Shown: positions 17,110 to 25,658, counted from the stretch's first letter. The stretch is 64,000 nt of DNA from CBDFKJ01 sp965248805 (GCA_965248805.1 CBDFKJ010000008.1:62001-126000), one strand, 5' to 3'. The notes: a model not told the origin generated them from the letters alone. Numbers and translations are program-made.

Positions 17110-17639
17110 GCGAATTAATGACCGATGCCCACGTGGAGCGGTTGACCGCCTTTGGCGGCAACGACCTGGCCGATTTGTGCGATGCGGCCGAGGAGGGTAT
17201 CAAGGCCGGCGGCGGCTTCGGCTGGATCGATCCACCGCCGCGCTCGGTGATGGAGGCCTACTGGCAGGGCACGCTCCTGGTGCCGGAGCGCGCCGTGTTC
17301 GTCGGCCGGCTCGATGGTGTCATCGCCGCCTCGATGCAGCTGGTGCGGCCGCCGCGCAACGCCGAGGTGTGGGCGCACGCCGCTAACCTGACGACGTTTT
17401 TCGTCGCACCTTGGGCGCGCGGCCACGGGCTGTCACCGTTGCTGCTGGATGCTGCCGAGAACGAGGCGCGTCGCGAAGGCTTCGCACTGATCAACCTCGA
17501 CGTGCGCGAGACGCAAAAGCGCGCCATCGAGGTGTTCGAGGAGCACGGCTACCAGCGCTGGGGCGTGCACGAAAAGTATGCCCGCGTCGGCGGCAAGTAC
17601 GTATCCGGCTTCTTCTACACCAAGGACCTTGGCGCTTGA
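17106..17639 (+). CDS. GNAT family N-acetyltransferase within the his operon
   Basis: The protein is about 177 residues. Its GNAT core shows LTTFFVAPWARGHGLSPLLL near residue 100, the acetyl-CoA loop, then ALINLDVRETQKRAIEVFEE and the C-terminal HEKYARVGGKYVSGFFYTKDL. The start is GTG at 17106 overlapping the hisH stop; ATG at 17118 is an alternative. The hisA TTG overlaps its stop, so it is translated as part of the his operon. Its substrate is unknown, but acetyltransferases at this place between hisH and hisA occur in related bacteria. Confidence 0.83.
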   Translation: MSELMTDAHVERLTAFGGNDLADLCDAAEEGIKAGGGFGWIDPPPRSVMEAYWQGTLLVPERAVFVGRLDGVIAASMQLVRPPRNAEVWAHAANLTTFFVAPWARGHGLSPLLLDAAENEARREGFALINLDVRETQKRAIEVFEEHGYQRWGVHEKYARVGGKYVSGFFYTKDLGA

Positions 17640-18358
17640 TCGTCTATCCGGCGATCGACTTGAAGGGTGGACAATGCGTGCGCCTGCGGCGTGGGGTCAT
17701 GGATGATGCGACCGTGTTTCACGATCATCCCGCAGTGCAGGCGCGCTCCTTTCAGGAAGCCGGGTGTGATTGGCTGCACGTGGTCGATCTGGATGGCGCG
17801 GTCTCGGGCGCGCCGGTCAACAGCGCCGCCGTCGCCGCCATACTGAGCGCGGTGGATGTTCCGGTGCAGTTCGGCGGCGGCGTGCGTACGATGGATGCGA
17901 TCGAGCGCTGGCTGGACGCCGGTGTGACGCGCCTCGTGCTGGGCACGGTCGCGGTCAAGCAACCGGATCTGGTTCGCGACGCGTGTGCGCGCTTTCCCGA
18001 TTGCATCGCGGTGGGCGTTGACGCACGCAACGGTCGCGTCGCGATCGAAGGCTGGGTGGACGACAGCGCCGGTGTCGATGCGGTTGAGCTGGCGCGTCGC
18101 TACGAGGACGCCGGCGTCGCCGCGATCATCTACACCGACATCGAGCGTGACGGCGAAATGACAGGCGTCAATGTCGAGGCGATGCGCGCGCTTGCCGAGA
18201 GCCTGACGACGCCAGTGATCGCCTCCGGCGGCGTGCGGTCGTTGGACGACATCCAGCGTCTGAAACGCCACGAGGACGCCGGCATCGCCGGCGTGATCTG
18301 TGGCCGCGCGTTGTACGAAGGCCAGCTCGATCTCGCCGCCGCCATCGGCGCGGCTTGA
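17636..18358 (+). CDS. hisA: Phosphoribosylformimino-5-aminoimidazole carboxamide ribotide isomerase
   Basis: HisA is the TIM-barrel isomerase of histidine synthesis. The start is an unusual TTG at 17636 that overlaps the GNAT stop; the family opening IVYPAIDLKGGQCVRLRRG follows at once, with the first catalytic aspartate in AIDLKGG. VQFGGGVRTMDAIERWLDAG, IYTDIERDGEMTGVN with the second catalytic aspartate, and VIASGGVRSLDDI complete the set. Length is 240 residues. It is followed by hisF after 4 bases. Confidence 0.95.
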   Translation: MIVYPAIDLKGGQCVRLRRGVMDDATVFHDHPAVQARSFQEAGCDWLHVVDLDGAVSGAPVNSAAVAAILSAVDVPVQFGGGVRTMDAIERWLDAGVTRLVLGTVAVKQPDLVRDACARFPDCIAVGVDARNGRVAIEGWVDDSAGVDAVELARRYEDAGVAAIIYTDIERDGEMTGVNVEAMRALAESLTTPVIASGGVRSLDDIQRLKRHEDAGIAGVICGRALYEGQLDLAAAIGAA

Positions 18359-18362
18359 GGCG

Positions 18363-19139
18363 ATGCTCAAGGTGCGCGTCATCCCGTGTCTGGACGTGCA
18401 CGCCGGTCGTGTGGTCAAGGGCGTGCGCTTCGTCGATCTGCGCGACGCCGGCGATCCGGTGGAACAGGCACGCGTCTACGATCGCGCCGGCGCCGACGAG
18501 TTGTGCTTCCTCGACATCGCGGCCAGCCACGAGGATCGCGGCATCCTGCTCGACGTGGTCGCGCGCACGGCCGAGGCCTGTTTCATGCCACTGACGGTCG
18601 GCGGCGGTGTGCGCACGATCGACGATGTGCGCACGTTGCTTCTGGCCGGGGCCGACAAGGTCTCGATCAACACGGCCGCGGTCAACGAACCGGACTTCGT
18701 GCGCCAGGCGGCCGAGAAATTCGGCACCCAATGCATCACGGTGGCCGTCGATGCCAAGTCCACGGGCAGCGAGCGCTGGGAAGTGTTCACCCATGGCGGC
18801 CGCCGTCCGACCGGATTGGAGGCGATCGATTGGGCGCGGCGCATGACCGCGTTGGGTGCAGGTGAGATCCTGCTCACCTCGATGGACCGCGACGGCACCC
18901 AGGAAGGATTCGACATTGGCTTGACGCGCGCGATCGCAGATGCCGTCAGCGTGCCCGTCATCGCCTCCGGTGGGGTCGGTGATCTCGACCATCTGGTTGC
19001 CGGCGTGCGCGACGGTCACGCGTCGGCAGTGTTGGCGGCGTCGATCTTTCACTTCGGCACCCATTCCATCGCCGAGGCGAAACGCCACATGGCGGCCGCC
19101 GGCGTGCCGGTGCGGCTGGAGGAAGGAGCGGCTCCATGA
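18363..19139 (+). CDS. hisF: Imidazole glycerol phosphate synthase, cyclase subunit
   Basis: HisF condenses ammonia from HisH with PRFAR to make imidazoleglycerol phosphate. The barrel begins RVIPCLDVHAGRVVKGVRF with the first catalytic aspartate, then PLTVGGGVRTIDDVRTLL, and the second catalytic aspartate in LLTSMDRDGTQEGFDIGLT. The C-terminal VIASGGVGDLDHL and ASIFHFGTHSIAEAKRHM are typical. Length is 258 residues from ATG at 18363. It overlaps hisE by four bases. Confidence 0.96.
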   Translation: MLKVRVIPCLDVHAGRVVKGVRFVDLRDAGDPVEQARVYDRAGADELCFLDIAASHEDRGILLDVVARTAEACFMPLTVGGGVRTIDDVRTLLLAGADKVSINTAAVNEPDFVRQAAEKFGTQCITVAVDAKSTGSERWEVFTHGGRRPTGLEAIDWARRMTALGAGEILLTSMDRDGTQEGFDIGLTRAIADAVSVPVIASGGVGDLDHLVAGVRDGHASAVLAASIFHFGTHSIAEAKRHMAAAGVPVRLEEGAAP

Positions 19140-19483
19140 GCAACCCCGACGCCCACATTCTCGACCGCCTTTCCGAGGTGATCGAGTCGCGACGCGGCGC
19201 CGACCCATCGACATCGCAAACAGCCAAGATCCTCAAGAAAGGACCGGCGCGCGCGGCCAAGAAGGTGGGCGAGGAAGCCGTGGAGGTGGCGATCGAAGGC
19301 GTGCGCGGCCGGCGCGACAAGCTGGTCGAGGAAAGTGCCGACCTGCTCTATCATCTGTTGGTGCTGTGGACGACGTCCGATGTCAAGCCGGCGCAAGTGT
19401 GGTCGGCGCTGGAGGCACGCATGGGTCGCTCCGGCATCGCCGAGAAGGCGGCACGCGCATCAAACGGGGGTGAGAGAGCGTGA
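19136..19483 (+). CDS. hisE: Phosphoribosyl-ATP pyrophosphatase
   Basis: HisE hydrolyses phosphoribosyl-ATP to phosphoribosyl-AMP. The 115-residue protein has the all-helical MazG-like fold signature, with SQTAKILKKGPARAAKKVGE and EEAVEVAIEG, then KLVEESADLLYHLLVLW carrying the metal-binding acidic residues. It is the separate HisE type, not fused to HisI; no hisI is present in the window. The ATG at 19136 overlaps hisF, and its stop overlaps the HIT gene start. Confidence 0.95.
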   Translation: MSNPDAHILDRLSEVIESRRGADPSTSQTAKILKKGPARAAKKVGEEAVEVAIEGVRGRRDKLVEESADLLYHLLVLWTTSDVKPAQVWSALEARMGRSGIAEKAARASNGGERA

Positions 19484-19851
19484 TGGCCTACGATTCCAAC
19501 AACATCTTTGCCAAGATGCTGCGCGGCGAGATTCCGTGCACCAAGGTGCTGGAGACCGACCACGCGCTGGCGTTCCACGACATCCATCCACAGGCGCCGA
19601 TCCACGTGCTCGTGATCCCGAAGGGCGCCTACGTCTCCAACAACGACTTCACGCAGAATGCATCCGATGACGAGATCGCCGGCTTCTGGCGCGTGGTGGG
19701 TGCGGTCGCGCGGCAGCTGGACATCGTCGACGGCGGCTATCGTTTGCTCGCCAACCACGGCGGCGATGCCGGCCAGGAAGTGCCGCACTTTCATGTCCAC
19801 CTGTTCGCCGGCGCCAAGCTCGGCCGCATGATTGCGCCGCCGGGCGGATAG
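19483..19851 (+). CDS. HIT family (HINT-like) nucleotide hydrolase
   Basis: This 122-residue histidine-triad protein hydrolyses nucleotide phosphoramidates or adenylated compounds. It begins NNIFAKMLRGEIPCTKVLE, has HDIHPQAPIHVLVIPKGAY in the middle, and ends with the triad block EVPHFHVHLFAGAKLG. GTG at 19480 is immediately upstream and in frame. It is the last gene of the his operon, a position often seen in Alphaproteobacteria. A hairpin follows at 19861. Confidence 0.92.
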   Translation: MAYDSNNIFAKMLRGEIPCTKVLETDHALAFHDIHPQAPIHVLVIPKGAYVSNNDFTQNASDDEIAGFWRVVGAVARQLDIVDGGYRLLANHGGDAGQEVPHFHVHLFAGAKLGRMIAPPGG

Positions 19852-19860
19852 CTGGCGCCG

Positions 19861-19888
19861 CTACCGCCCTGGGGCGATGCGGCGGTAG
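19861..19888 (+). terminator. Hairpin after the his operon, possible terminator
   Basis: CTACCGCC at 19861-19868 pairs perfectly with GGCGGTAG at 19881-19888 around a 12-base loop, 10 bases after the HIT stop. There is no T-run after it, so it may not stop transcription on its own. Confidence 0.35.
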
Positions 19889-20080
19889 GACGGGGCCTCC
19901 GCGATGTGCAGAGGCTTCAGCGGGCATTAAATAAGTGCAGTGTCAATAACTCGTCGCTTGACATTACCTGCTAGCTATAGTAGCGCCGGGGGTTAGCGAC
20001 AGCAAGGCCGCCACAATTAGTTGCGGCTGTTCGGGCTCCTGAATTGGACATTGCCAATTCCAGGGAAAGGCGAAGGGGAC

Positions 20081-20296
20081 ATGCGTGACACATTGCGTTC
20101 GCTATTCAGGATAACTCCTGAATCGAGTATCGTAGCAGAGTGGGTTAGGATCACAAAGGCGACCGTTGCTCGGTTTGCGCGCGGCAATATTTCCGCGCAG
20201 AATGCACGCATATTGATGCCTGAAGAGCAGGTTCGGGAGCATGCGCGTGCAAGACAAATCTCAAGGAAGTGGCAGAAGCGCAACCCAAAAGAATAG
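20081..20296 (+). CDS. Small hypothetical protein
   Basis: A 71-residue open frame starts with ATG at 20081 behind a plausible Shine-Dalgarno (GAAGGGGA). The product is basic (MRDTLRSLFRITPESS at the start, KWQKRNPKE at the end), with no recognisable domain or membrane segment. Base composition is lower in GC than the his operon upstream, suggesting foreign origin. It overlaps the next small frame by 56 bases, so at most one may be real. No function is proposed. Confidence 0.4.
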   Translation: MRDTLRSLFRITPESSIVAEWVRITKATVARFARGNISAQNARILMPEEQVREHARARQISRKWQKRNPKE

Positions 20297-20453
20297 CGAC
20301 CCACAGCTTAAGACCGGCAACAAGTCCGAAGTATCCATTCCATTATCAGCGCTCCAATCCGTATTGGGTGGAGCGCTCGATACAGATCTCACTAAGCTTA
20401 TTCGAGAATGGAAGCGTGCCTATCCGGTTAATTTGTACACCCACTACATGTAG
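20241..20453 (+). CDS. Small hypothetical protein, 3' end probably cut by an IS fragment
   Basis: A 70-residue open frame reads MRVQDKSQGSGRSATQKN, then IPLSALQSVLGGALDTDLTK, and ends LIREWKRAYPVNLYTHYM. The last eight or so codons fall in the outer end of the IS1595-type fragment on the opposite strand, so the native C terminus has probably been replaced. No domain was recognised. Composition is like that of the frame before it and unlike the his operon. Confidence 0.35.
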   Translation: MRVQDKSQGSGRSATQKNSDPQLKTGNKSEVSIPLSALQSVLGGALDTDLTKLIREWKRAYPVNLYTHYM

Positions 20454-21005
20454 GTGCTTCCACTCGCCGGAATATAGCTCGGCGTAGGTTGGAGCCTCGG
20501 CCTCTCCTGCGATTCCGAGCAATGAGCGGAAGGCGTTGAACGGGTAAAACCGCCTGTTGAAGCGGAACGTGAACTCATTGAGGTAGGCTTGTAGATGCTT
20601 TGCGCTCACGCCATGGTGGATGCCACTGAGCCAATTCTTCAGGTTGCTGAAGACGAGGTGGATGATCGGCATGAACTCTTCGGCCACCTCGGGGTCGCCG
20701 CATTCGGCAATGGCGTGGTGATCATAGCCGCGTGTCCGCAAGCTGCCATAGCCACTCCAATCGTCGGTGACGATCAGCGACCCCGGCATAACGGCGTTCT
20801 CGACGAAGCCACATAGCGAATCGGCGCTGCGGTCGGCAGCGACGGACAGCCGCACACGCCCGGCGTAGCGGCCATCCTTCCGCTTGTCCTGCGCGGTGCC
20901 GGGCTCCCTGTGGCTGACTTCGACGGCAGCAGCCACCAGCGTCTTGTGGTGAACGCCTCGGCCTTCACCACGCATCCGGCCTCCAACATAGGTGGACGCC
21001 TCCAT
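20346..21005 (-). pseudogene. IS1595-type transposase fragment (ISXO2-like domain)
   Basis: The open frame holds the back part of an ISXO2-like transposase: YVGGRMRGEGRG, then DDWSGYGSLRTRGYDHH, HLVFSNLKNWLSGIHHGVSA, FTFRFNRRFYPFNAFRSLLG and the closing ELYSGEWKH. The N-terminal zinc-ribbon half is missing, and the first catalytic acid is replaced (EAST where the family has a DE pair). The frame continues beyond the likely element end near 20440 into host sequence. The cut at about 21005 coincides with the IS5-type element next to it, which probably destroyed this copy. Confidence 0.75.
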
Positions 21006-21066
21006 TTACCTCGTGAATTTTGCCTCGTTGTGATTCTATACGGCGGTTCGGTTTGAGGAGGTATTG

Positions 21067-22146
21067 ATGAGGCAGGCTGGTCTGTTCGGCTTACCGGATC
21101 ATCTTCGAAAGCTTTCGGCGACGGGTGATCCGTTGGAGGTGCTGACAAAGGTCGTCGACTTCAAGATTTTCCGCGCGCCGCTTGAGGCTGCGCTGGGCTA
21201 TTCGGACGGATCGAAAGGTGGCCGCCCGGCCTACGATGCGGTGGCGATGCTCAAGGTTCTGATCCTGGCCGCGCGGCACACGGTGAGTGACGAGCGGATG
21301 GAGTTTCTGATCCGCGATCGCTTGAGCTGGCTTCGCTTCCTAGGCTTCGATCTCGGAGCGCCGACGCCGGACCGCAACACCATATGGACCTTTCGCGAGC
21401 GTCTGGTCCGGGCCGGGGCGATGGATAAGCTGTTTGCCGCCTTCGATGGCGAATTGCGCCGGTGCGGCTATCTGGCGATGGGCGGGCAGATCGTCGATGC
21501 GACGTTGGTATCGGCGCCCAAGCAGCGCCACAGCGATGACGAGAAGCGGGCGATCAAGGCGGGCAAGAGCGCGTCCGAGGTCTGGCCCGATCAGCCAGCC
21601 AAGGCGGCGCAGAAGGACACGGATGCGCGGTGGACGGTGAAGACCGGGCGGCGCAAGAACCCCGCCGGGTCGCAACGGCGCATGCCCGACATCGCGATCC
21701 CGGTGTTCGGCTACAAGAATCATGTCGTCATCGATCGGGCCTACGGCTTCATCCGCAGCTCGGCTGTGACCGATGCCGCCCGCCATGACGGCAAGATGTT
21801 GCGTCAGCTCGTCACCGGCGACAATCTGGCCGCCGGCGTGTGGGCTGACAGCGCCTATCGCTCGAAGGCCAACGAGGCGTGGCTGGCCGGCAAGGGTCGG
21901 ATCTCCCACATCCACCGCAAGAAGCCGCCGGGCCGGGCCATGCCCAAGGCGACCGCCCAGGCCAATGCCCGCAAGTCAGCGGTCCGTGCGCACGTGGAGC
22001 ACGTCTTCGCCCAGCAGAAGGATCGCATGGGCCTTTTCATCCGTACCATCGGGCTCAAGCGGGCGGAGGCCAAGATCGGCCTCGCCAACCTGGCTTACAA
22101 TTTCCAGCGTCTGATCTTCCATGAGCGCAGGGCCGCCATGGTATGA
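21067..22146 (+). CDS. IS5 family transposase
   Basis: The 359-residue DDE transposase starts MRQAGLFGLPDHLRKLSATG. It contains FRAPLEAALGYSDGSKGGRP, the first catalytic aspartate in GQIVDATLVSAPKQRH, the second in WADSAYRSKANEAWL, and the catalytic glutamate region VEHVFAQQKDRMGLFIRTIG. The reading frame is complete, so the element may be active. TTG at 21064 directly precedes the ATG. Element ends lie roughly at 21006 and 22150-22340; I could not find convincing terminal repeats. It abuts a broken IS1595-type transposase on its left. Confidence 0.88.
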   Translation: MRQAGLFGLPDHLRKLSATGDPLEVLTKVVDFKIFRAPLEAALGYSDGSKGGRPAYDAVAMLKVLILAARHTVSDERMEFLIRDRLSWLRFLGFDLGAPTPDRNTIWTFRERLVRAGAMDKLFAAFDGELRRCGYLAMGGQIVDATLVSAPKQRHSDDEKRAIKAGKSASEVWPDQPAKAAQKDTDARWTVKTGRRKNPAGSQRRMPDIAIPVFGYKNHVVIDRAYGFIRSSAVTDAARHDGKMLRQLVTGDNLAAGVWADSAYRSKANEAWLAGKGRISHIHRKKPPGRAMPKATAQANARKSAVRAHVEHVFAQQKDRMGLFIRTIGLKRAEAKIGLANLAYNFQRLIFHERRAAMV

Positions 22147-22363
22147 GTCCGCCTGAATAGCGCCAAAACCCTCCGCCGAGAACGAAACGGCGGATGGTTG
22201 CGGACGTCAACACCGCCGATCTCAGCGAAAGTCGGACAGCACACCAAAATCTTCGTCAAATCCCCCGGTTGTTGGAGGTCTCCAAGTTCGCCCGGGCGTT
22301 CGGACGTTCGATTCCAGCCTTCAGAGCTATAGTCCCGACATGGTTAAGACGAAATTAACCCTA

Positions 22364-23504
22364 GTGGATTGATTCCAACGTTTTGAACCCTCGGTTTCGG
22401 GCTGCGATGATGTCGTCGGGGTCGGCTTTCCATATGAATGGCTGTGGGTTGGCCGCATTGTATTCGCGGACGAAGCGGTTGATTGCGGCCTGGAGATCGA
22501 CGACGGAATGGAAGACGCCGTGCTTGAGCCGCCGCCGGGTGAGTTTTGCGAAGAAGCCCTCGACGGCATTGAGCCACGAGCAGGAGGTCGGTGTGAAGTG
22601 GAAAGTCCAGCGCGGATGGCGGGCGAGCCAGGCGCGGACCTTGTCCTTGTTGTGCGCCGCGTAGTTGTCGACGATCGCGTGGATGGCCTTGTCCGCCGGC
22701 ACCGTGCGCTCGATGCGGTTGAGGAAGCGGATGAACTCCTGATGGCGGTGGCGCTGCATGTTCTGGCCGATCACCGTTCCGTCCAGAACGTTGAGCGCCG
22801 CAAACAGCGTGGTCGTGCCGTGCCGTTTGTAGTCATGGGTCATGGTGCCGGCGCGTCCCTTCTTCATCGGCAGACCGGCGGTCGAGCGCCTGGATCTGTG
22901 ACTTCTCATCGATCGACAACACCACCGCATGGGCCGGCGGGTCGACATACAGGCCGACGATATCGGTGAGTTTCTCGGCGAAGGCAGGGTCGGTCGACAG
23001 CTTGAAGTTGCGCCAGCGGTGCGGGCTGAGACCGTGAGCCTTCCAGATCGCCTGCACCGTCGAGGCGGCAATACCGGCCGCCCTGGCCATCGCGCGCAAC
23101 GTCCAGTGGGTCGCCTCAAACGGCGGCGGTTGCTGCGTCAGGCGCACGATCTCGGCGACACGATCGAGCGGGACCGGCGCCTCGCCGGGCGGACGGGACT
23201 TGTCGCGAAGCAGGCCGCCGACACCCTCGTGCATGAACCGCTCTTGCCAGCGCCACACGCAGGTCTTGGACTTGCCGGTCTCGGTCATGATCGCCGAGGT
23301 GCCCAGACCCTCGCCGCTGAGAAGGACAATATGTGCCCGCCAGACGTGTTTCTGCGGGCTCTTGGGATCCGCGACGACCGCGCGCAATCGCTGACGGTCG
23401 CCGGCGGATAGGGTGAAGGAGATTCCACTGCGCATGCGCCAGATTCGCATAACACAGCAAAATACGGAATCCCAATTCGGACTCTTTCATTCCGATCAAT
23501 CCAC
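22364..23504 (-). mobile_element. IS630-type element, copy 1 (1141 bp, frameshifted transposase)
   Basis: The element is bounded by CTAG at both ends (22361-22364 and 23504-23507), fitting IS630-family insertion at TA within CTAG. Termini read GTGGATTGATT and AATCAATCCAC-like inverted repeats. The transposase frame runs from about 23450 to the stop at 22361 but is split in two, changing frame between 22833 and 23119. Relative to copy 2 it has 7 extra bases (CATGGGT near 22835). The N part (HTH, SGDRQRLRAVVADPKSPQKH) and the DDE part (HAIVDNYAAH, SWLNAVEGFFAKL) are both intact. Confidence 0.9.
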
Positions 23505-23551
23505 TAGGAAGGCCGCTGGCTCGGTCGGATATTTTGGTCGTCGCTCTCCTA

Positions 23552-24386
23552 GGGTCCGGACTCATAACCATTAGCTGACGGTAGCGGCGAGACAGACGGC
23601 GGCGAGGAAGTTTTGGGCGAGGCGGTCATAGCGGGTTGCGATTCTGCGGAAGTCTTTCAGCCGGCCGAACATGCGCTCGATGGCGTTGCGGTCGCGATAG
23701 AGCGCCGGGCTGAAGCACGGCTTCCAGCGGCGGTTGGCCTTCGGCGGGATGTTCGGAGCGACGCCTCTGCTCTCGATCTTGCGGCGAACGGCGTCGCTGT
23801 CATAGCCCTTGTCGCCAGTCAGGATCGAGGTGGCCGGCATCCGCTCCAGCAGCGGCCGCTGTGCAGTCCGCCACTTGGCCGCCGGTCAGCAGGAAGGCGA
23901 ACGGGCGGCAGAGGCCATCGGTCAGCGCATGGATCTTCGTGGTGCGCCCGCCGCGGGAGCGGCCAATGGCCTGCGTGTGCTCCCCCCTTTGCCGCCCGAG
24001 GCGCAGCGATGAGCCTTCACCGCCGAGGAATCGATCAACACTTGCGCCGGCGGCCCACCCGCCGAAGCCAGAGCGTGGAATATCCCTGTCCACACGCCTT
24101 TGGCCGCCCACCGCACGAAGCGATTGTAGAGCGTCTTGCGCGGGCCATAGACGGACGGCGCATCGACCCAACGTCCGCCGGACTTCAACACATGGATGAT
24201 ACCGCTTATAACGCGGCGGTCGTCGACTCTCGGCTTGCCGCGCGTATCCGTCGACAGATGCGGCACGAGCCGCGCAAACTGTTCCTCGCTCAGCCAGAAC
24301 GTATCGTCCATCGCAACACTCCCGCAGTTTGGGAGCGTGAATCACACCGCGCCGCGTCGGCTCAAGCGACTTATGGGTCCGGAGCC
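23552..24386 (-). mobile_element. IS5-family element of the IS427 type (835 bp) with terminal inverted repeats
   Basis: Imperfect terminal repeats match at 15 of 17 positions: AGGGTCCGGACTCATAA at 23551-23567 against the complement of TTATGGGTCCGGAGCCT at 24371-24387. TA dinucleotides at 23550-23551 and 24387-24388 look like the target duplication. Size and two-frame organisation fit the IS427 group. The element lies 45 bases beyond IS630 copy 1 and borders the SHOCT-like gene region. Confidence 0.85.
23571..24311 (-). pseudogene. IS427-type transposase, two frame changes
   Basis: OrfA begins at 24311 with DDTFWLSEEQFARLVPHL and runs through SGGRWVDAPSVYGPRKTLYN to IDSSAVKAHRCASGGKGG. There the reverse strand reads AAAGGGGGG, a sequence suited to programmed frameshifting, which is how this group makes its full transposase. 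The second frame gives GGRTTKIHALTDGLCRPFAF and GGQVADCTAA, then a further shift near 23850 leads to ILTGDKGYDSDAVRRKIE and RDRNAIERMFGRLKDFRRIA. The second shift is not programmed and probably inactivates this copy. Confidence 0.82.
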
Positions 24387-24519
24387 TAAGTCAGGCGCCG
24401 ATGGCCTGATCGGGATTCTCGAAGGCGGATTCCCTAAACCGCTTGGTATCAGCGACTTAGAAAGACCCGGCCGATTTCCTGCCCGAGTAGGCAACGACTT
24501 TGCCCGAGCCCCGGCCAGG

Positions 24520-24945
24520 CTAGGCAACGTACATCCGGAACTCGCCGCCGCCGCCACCGGCGACCATTTCAAGTTCGCTCAACGCCCGCAAGAAGTCGTC
24601 GACTTGATCCTCAGAGAGTTCGAATGGATCAATCTCAATCCCCTTCGCCTTGAGCTTCGACAGCGCGCTCTCGCGCGCCTCCTCGGGGATCGGCGCCTTC
24701 ATCTTGATGCCCGCGCGCAGAAGGCTCAACGGCATCTTCATGCGGAATACTCCCTTGGATCCGTCGCCCTTCTTGTCATCGTGCGCGACCATGAAGAGAT
24801 ATTTCGGCACGGACCCGCCACCGGATGGAATGTCCAGCGCGGCACTGTTTTCGGGCTCCAGCGCTCGCAGCAGCTTCTCGGCTTCGTTGACGTTGACCTT
24901 GCCCTCAGCTAGCAACTCCAATACGCGCCGTTTTTCGTCACTCAT
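24520..24945 (-). CDS. SHOCT-like domain protein
   Basis: The protein of about 141 residues opens SDEKRRVLELLAEGKVNVNE, the short helical SHOCT-like module seen in the YvlB/LiaX group. It continues VPKYLFMVAHDDKKGDGSKG, MPLSLLRAGIKMKAPIPEEA, and an acidic FELSEDQVDDFLRALSELE near the end, with a glycine run GGGGGEF before the C terminus. ATG at 24945 has a good Shine-Dalgarno (GGAG); the upstream ATG at 24990 gives a poor extension. It is the third gene of the DUF2089 operon. The function of this group in Proteobacteria is not established. Confidence 0.7.
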   Translation of the reverse strand: MSDEKRRVLELLAEGKVNVNEAEKLLRALEPENSAALDIPSGGGSVPKYLFMVAHDDKKGDGSKGVFRMKMPLSLLRAGIKMKAPIPEEARESALSKLKAKGIEIDPFELSEDQVDDFLRALSELEMVAGGGGGEFRMYVA

Positions 24946-24986
24946 TGCACCACTCCCTTGATCGACGCGGCCGCATCGGCAGCGTC

Positions 24987-25261
24987 TCATACGGGCTTCA
25001 CAAGAATTCCACCGTTATCGTCGCCGGCCTCGAGCGAGAAGCCTCGGGCGGCACAAAACACAAGAAACAGCACCGGCCCCGCCAGCAGAACCCGCCGCCG
25101 CCTGCCGACGGGCCCGAACACCGCGACCACGATCACCACAACTGGTGCCAAAAGAGTCGCAAGAACCACCAGCGGGACCCATAGGAGGAAGATCGGGATC
25201 CAAAGACCCCTCCGTCGCCGTTGCGGGTGCGAAAACGCAGGATCATCGGCGGCCGGATCAT
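24987..25261 (-). pseudogene. Small membrane protein, frameshifted
   Basis: The ATG at 25261 overlaps the DUF2089 stop (ATGA) and reads MIRPPMILRFRTRNGDGG, but this frame stops soon after. The next frame, entered at about 25205-25215 within a GAGGGG run, gives WIPIFLLWVPLVVLATLLAP, then VVVIVVAVFGPVG and LLAGPVLFLVFCAARG, two membrane segments, and ends at 24987. One added or lost base in the G run restores a protein of about 90 residues. A small membrane protein at this spot between a DUF2089 and a SHOCT-like gene is a known arrangement. Confidence 0.6.
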
Positions 25262-25629
25262 CGCTTCAACGCCTCTAGGGCCTCGTCGACGCTGACTTCA
25301 CCTCGCTCCAGACGATCCAGGACTCCGTCGCCGCTTAAGCGACTCGGCGGTCTGTCGAACTGAACAAAGTCGAGCGCGGCAGCGAGGCGATTGAGCCGAT
25401 TCTTGATCGTCGGGTAGCTGACGCCGAACCATTTCTCCATCTGCTTTATGGAGCCGTGGCAACACACAAACGCGGCCACGAATGCTTGATCCTTAGCCGT
25501 GAGGCGGGCCAGCGGCGGCGGTTCGAAATCGCCCTCAACGGCGATCCCATCGTCGACCAGCCGCACCCGCTCGATGTGGAAGAGCTTGCCGCCGGTCAGT
25601 CGCGTCAACTTGCCCCAATCGCTGGCCAT
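25258..25629 (-). CDS. DUF2089 family protein (probable HTH regulator)
   Basis: The protein of about 123 residues has a middle DUF2089 region: RLTAKDQAFVAAFVCCHGSI (20 residues), then KQMEKWFGVSYPTIKNRLNR, which reads as a helix-turn-helix. The C-terminal LDRLERGEVSVDEALEALKR resembles a SHOCT-type tail, the same module as in the third gene of the operon. ATG at 25629 has GGGGCGAG upstream and is preferred over 25647. An IS1595-type element is inserted 39 bases upstream, between its probable -35 and -10 elements. Confidence 0.8.
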   Translation of the reverse strand: MASDWGKLTRLTGGKLFHIERVRLVDDGIAVEGDFEPPPLARLTAKDQAFVAAFVCCHGSIKQMEKWFGVSYPTIKNRLNRLAAALDFVQFDRPPSRLSGDGVLDRLERGEVSVDEALEALKR

Positions 25630-25658
25630 TCTCGCCCCGTTGATCACCTTTGTCGATC

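Noticed and set aside
19958..19981. TTGACA (19958-19963) and TATAGT (19976-19981) upstream of the small genes at 20081
   Set aside because: The spacer is only 12 bases, too short for a sigma-70 promoter, and no other -10 stands at 16-18 bases.
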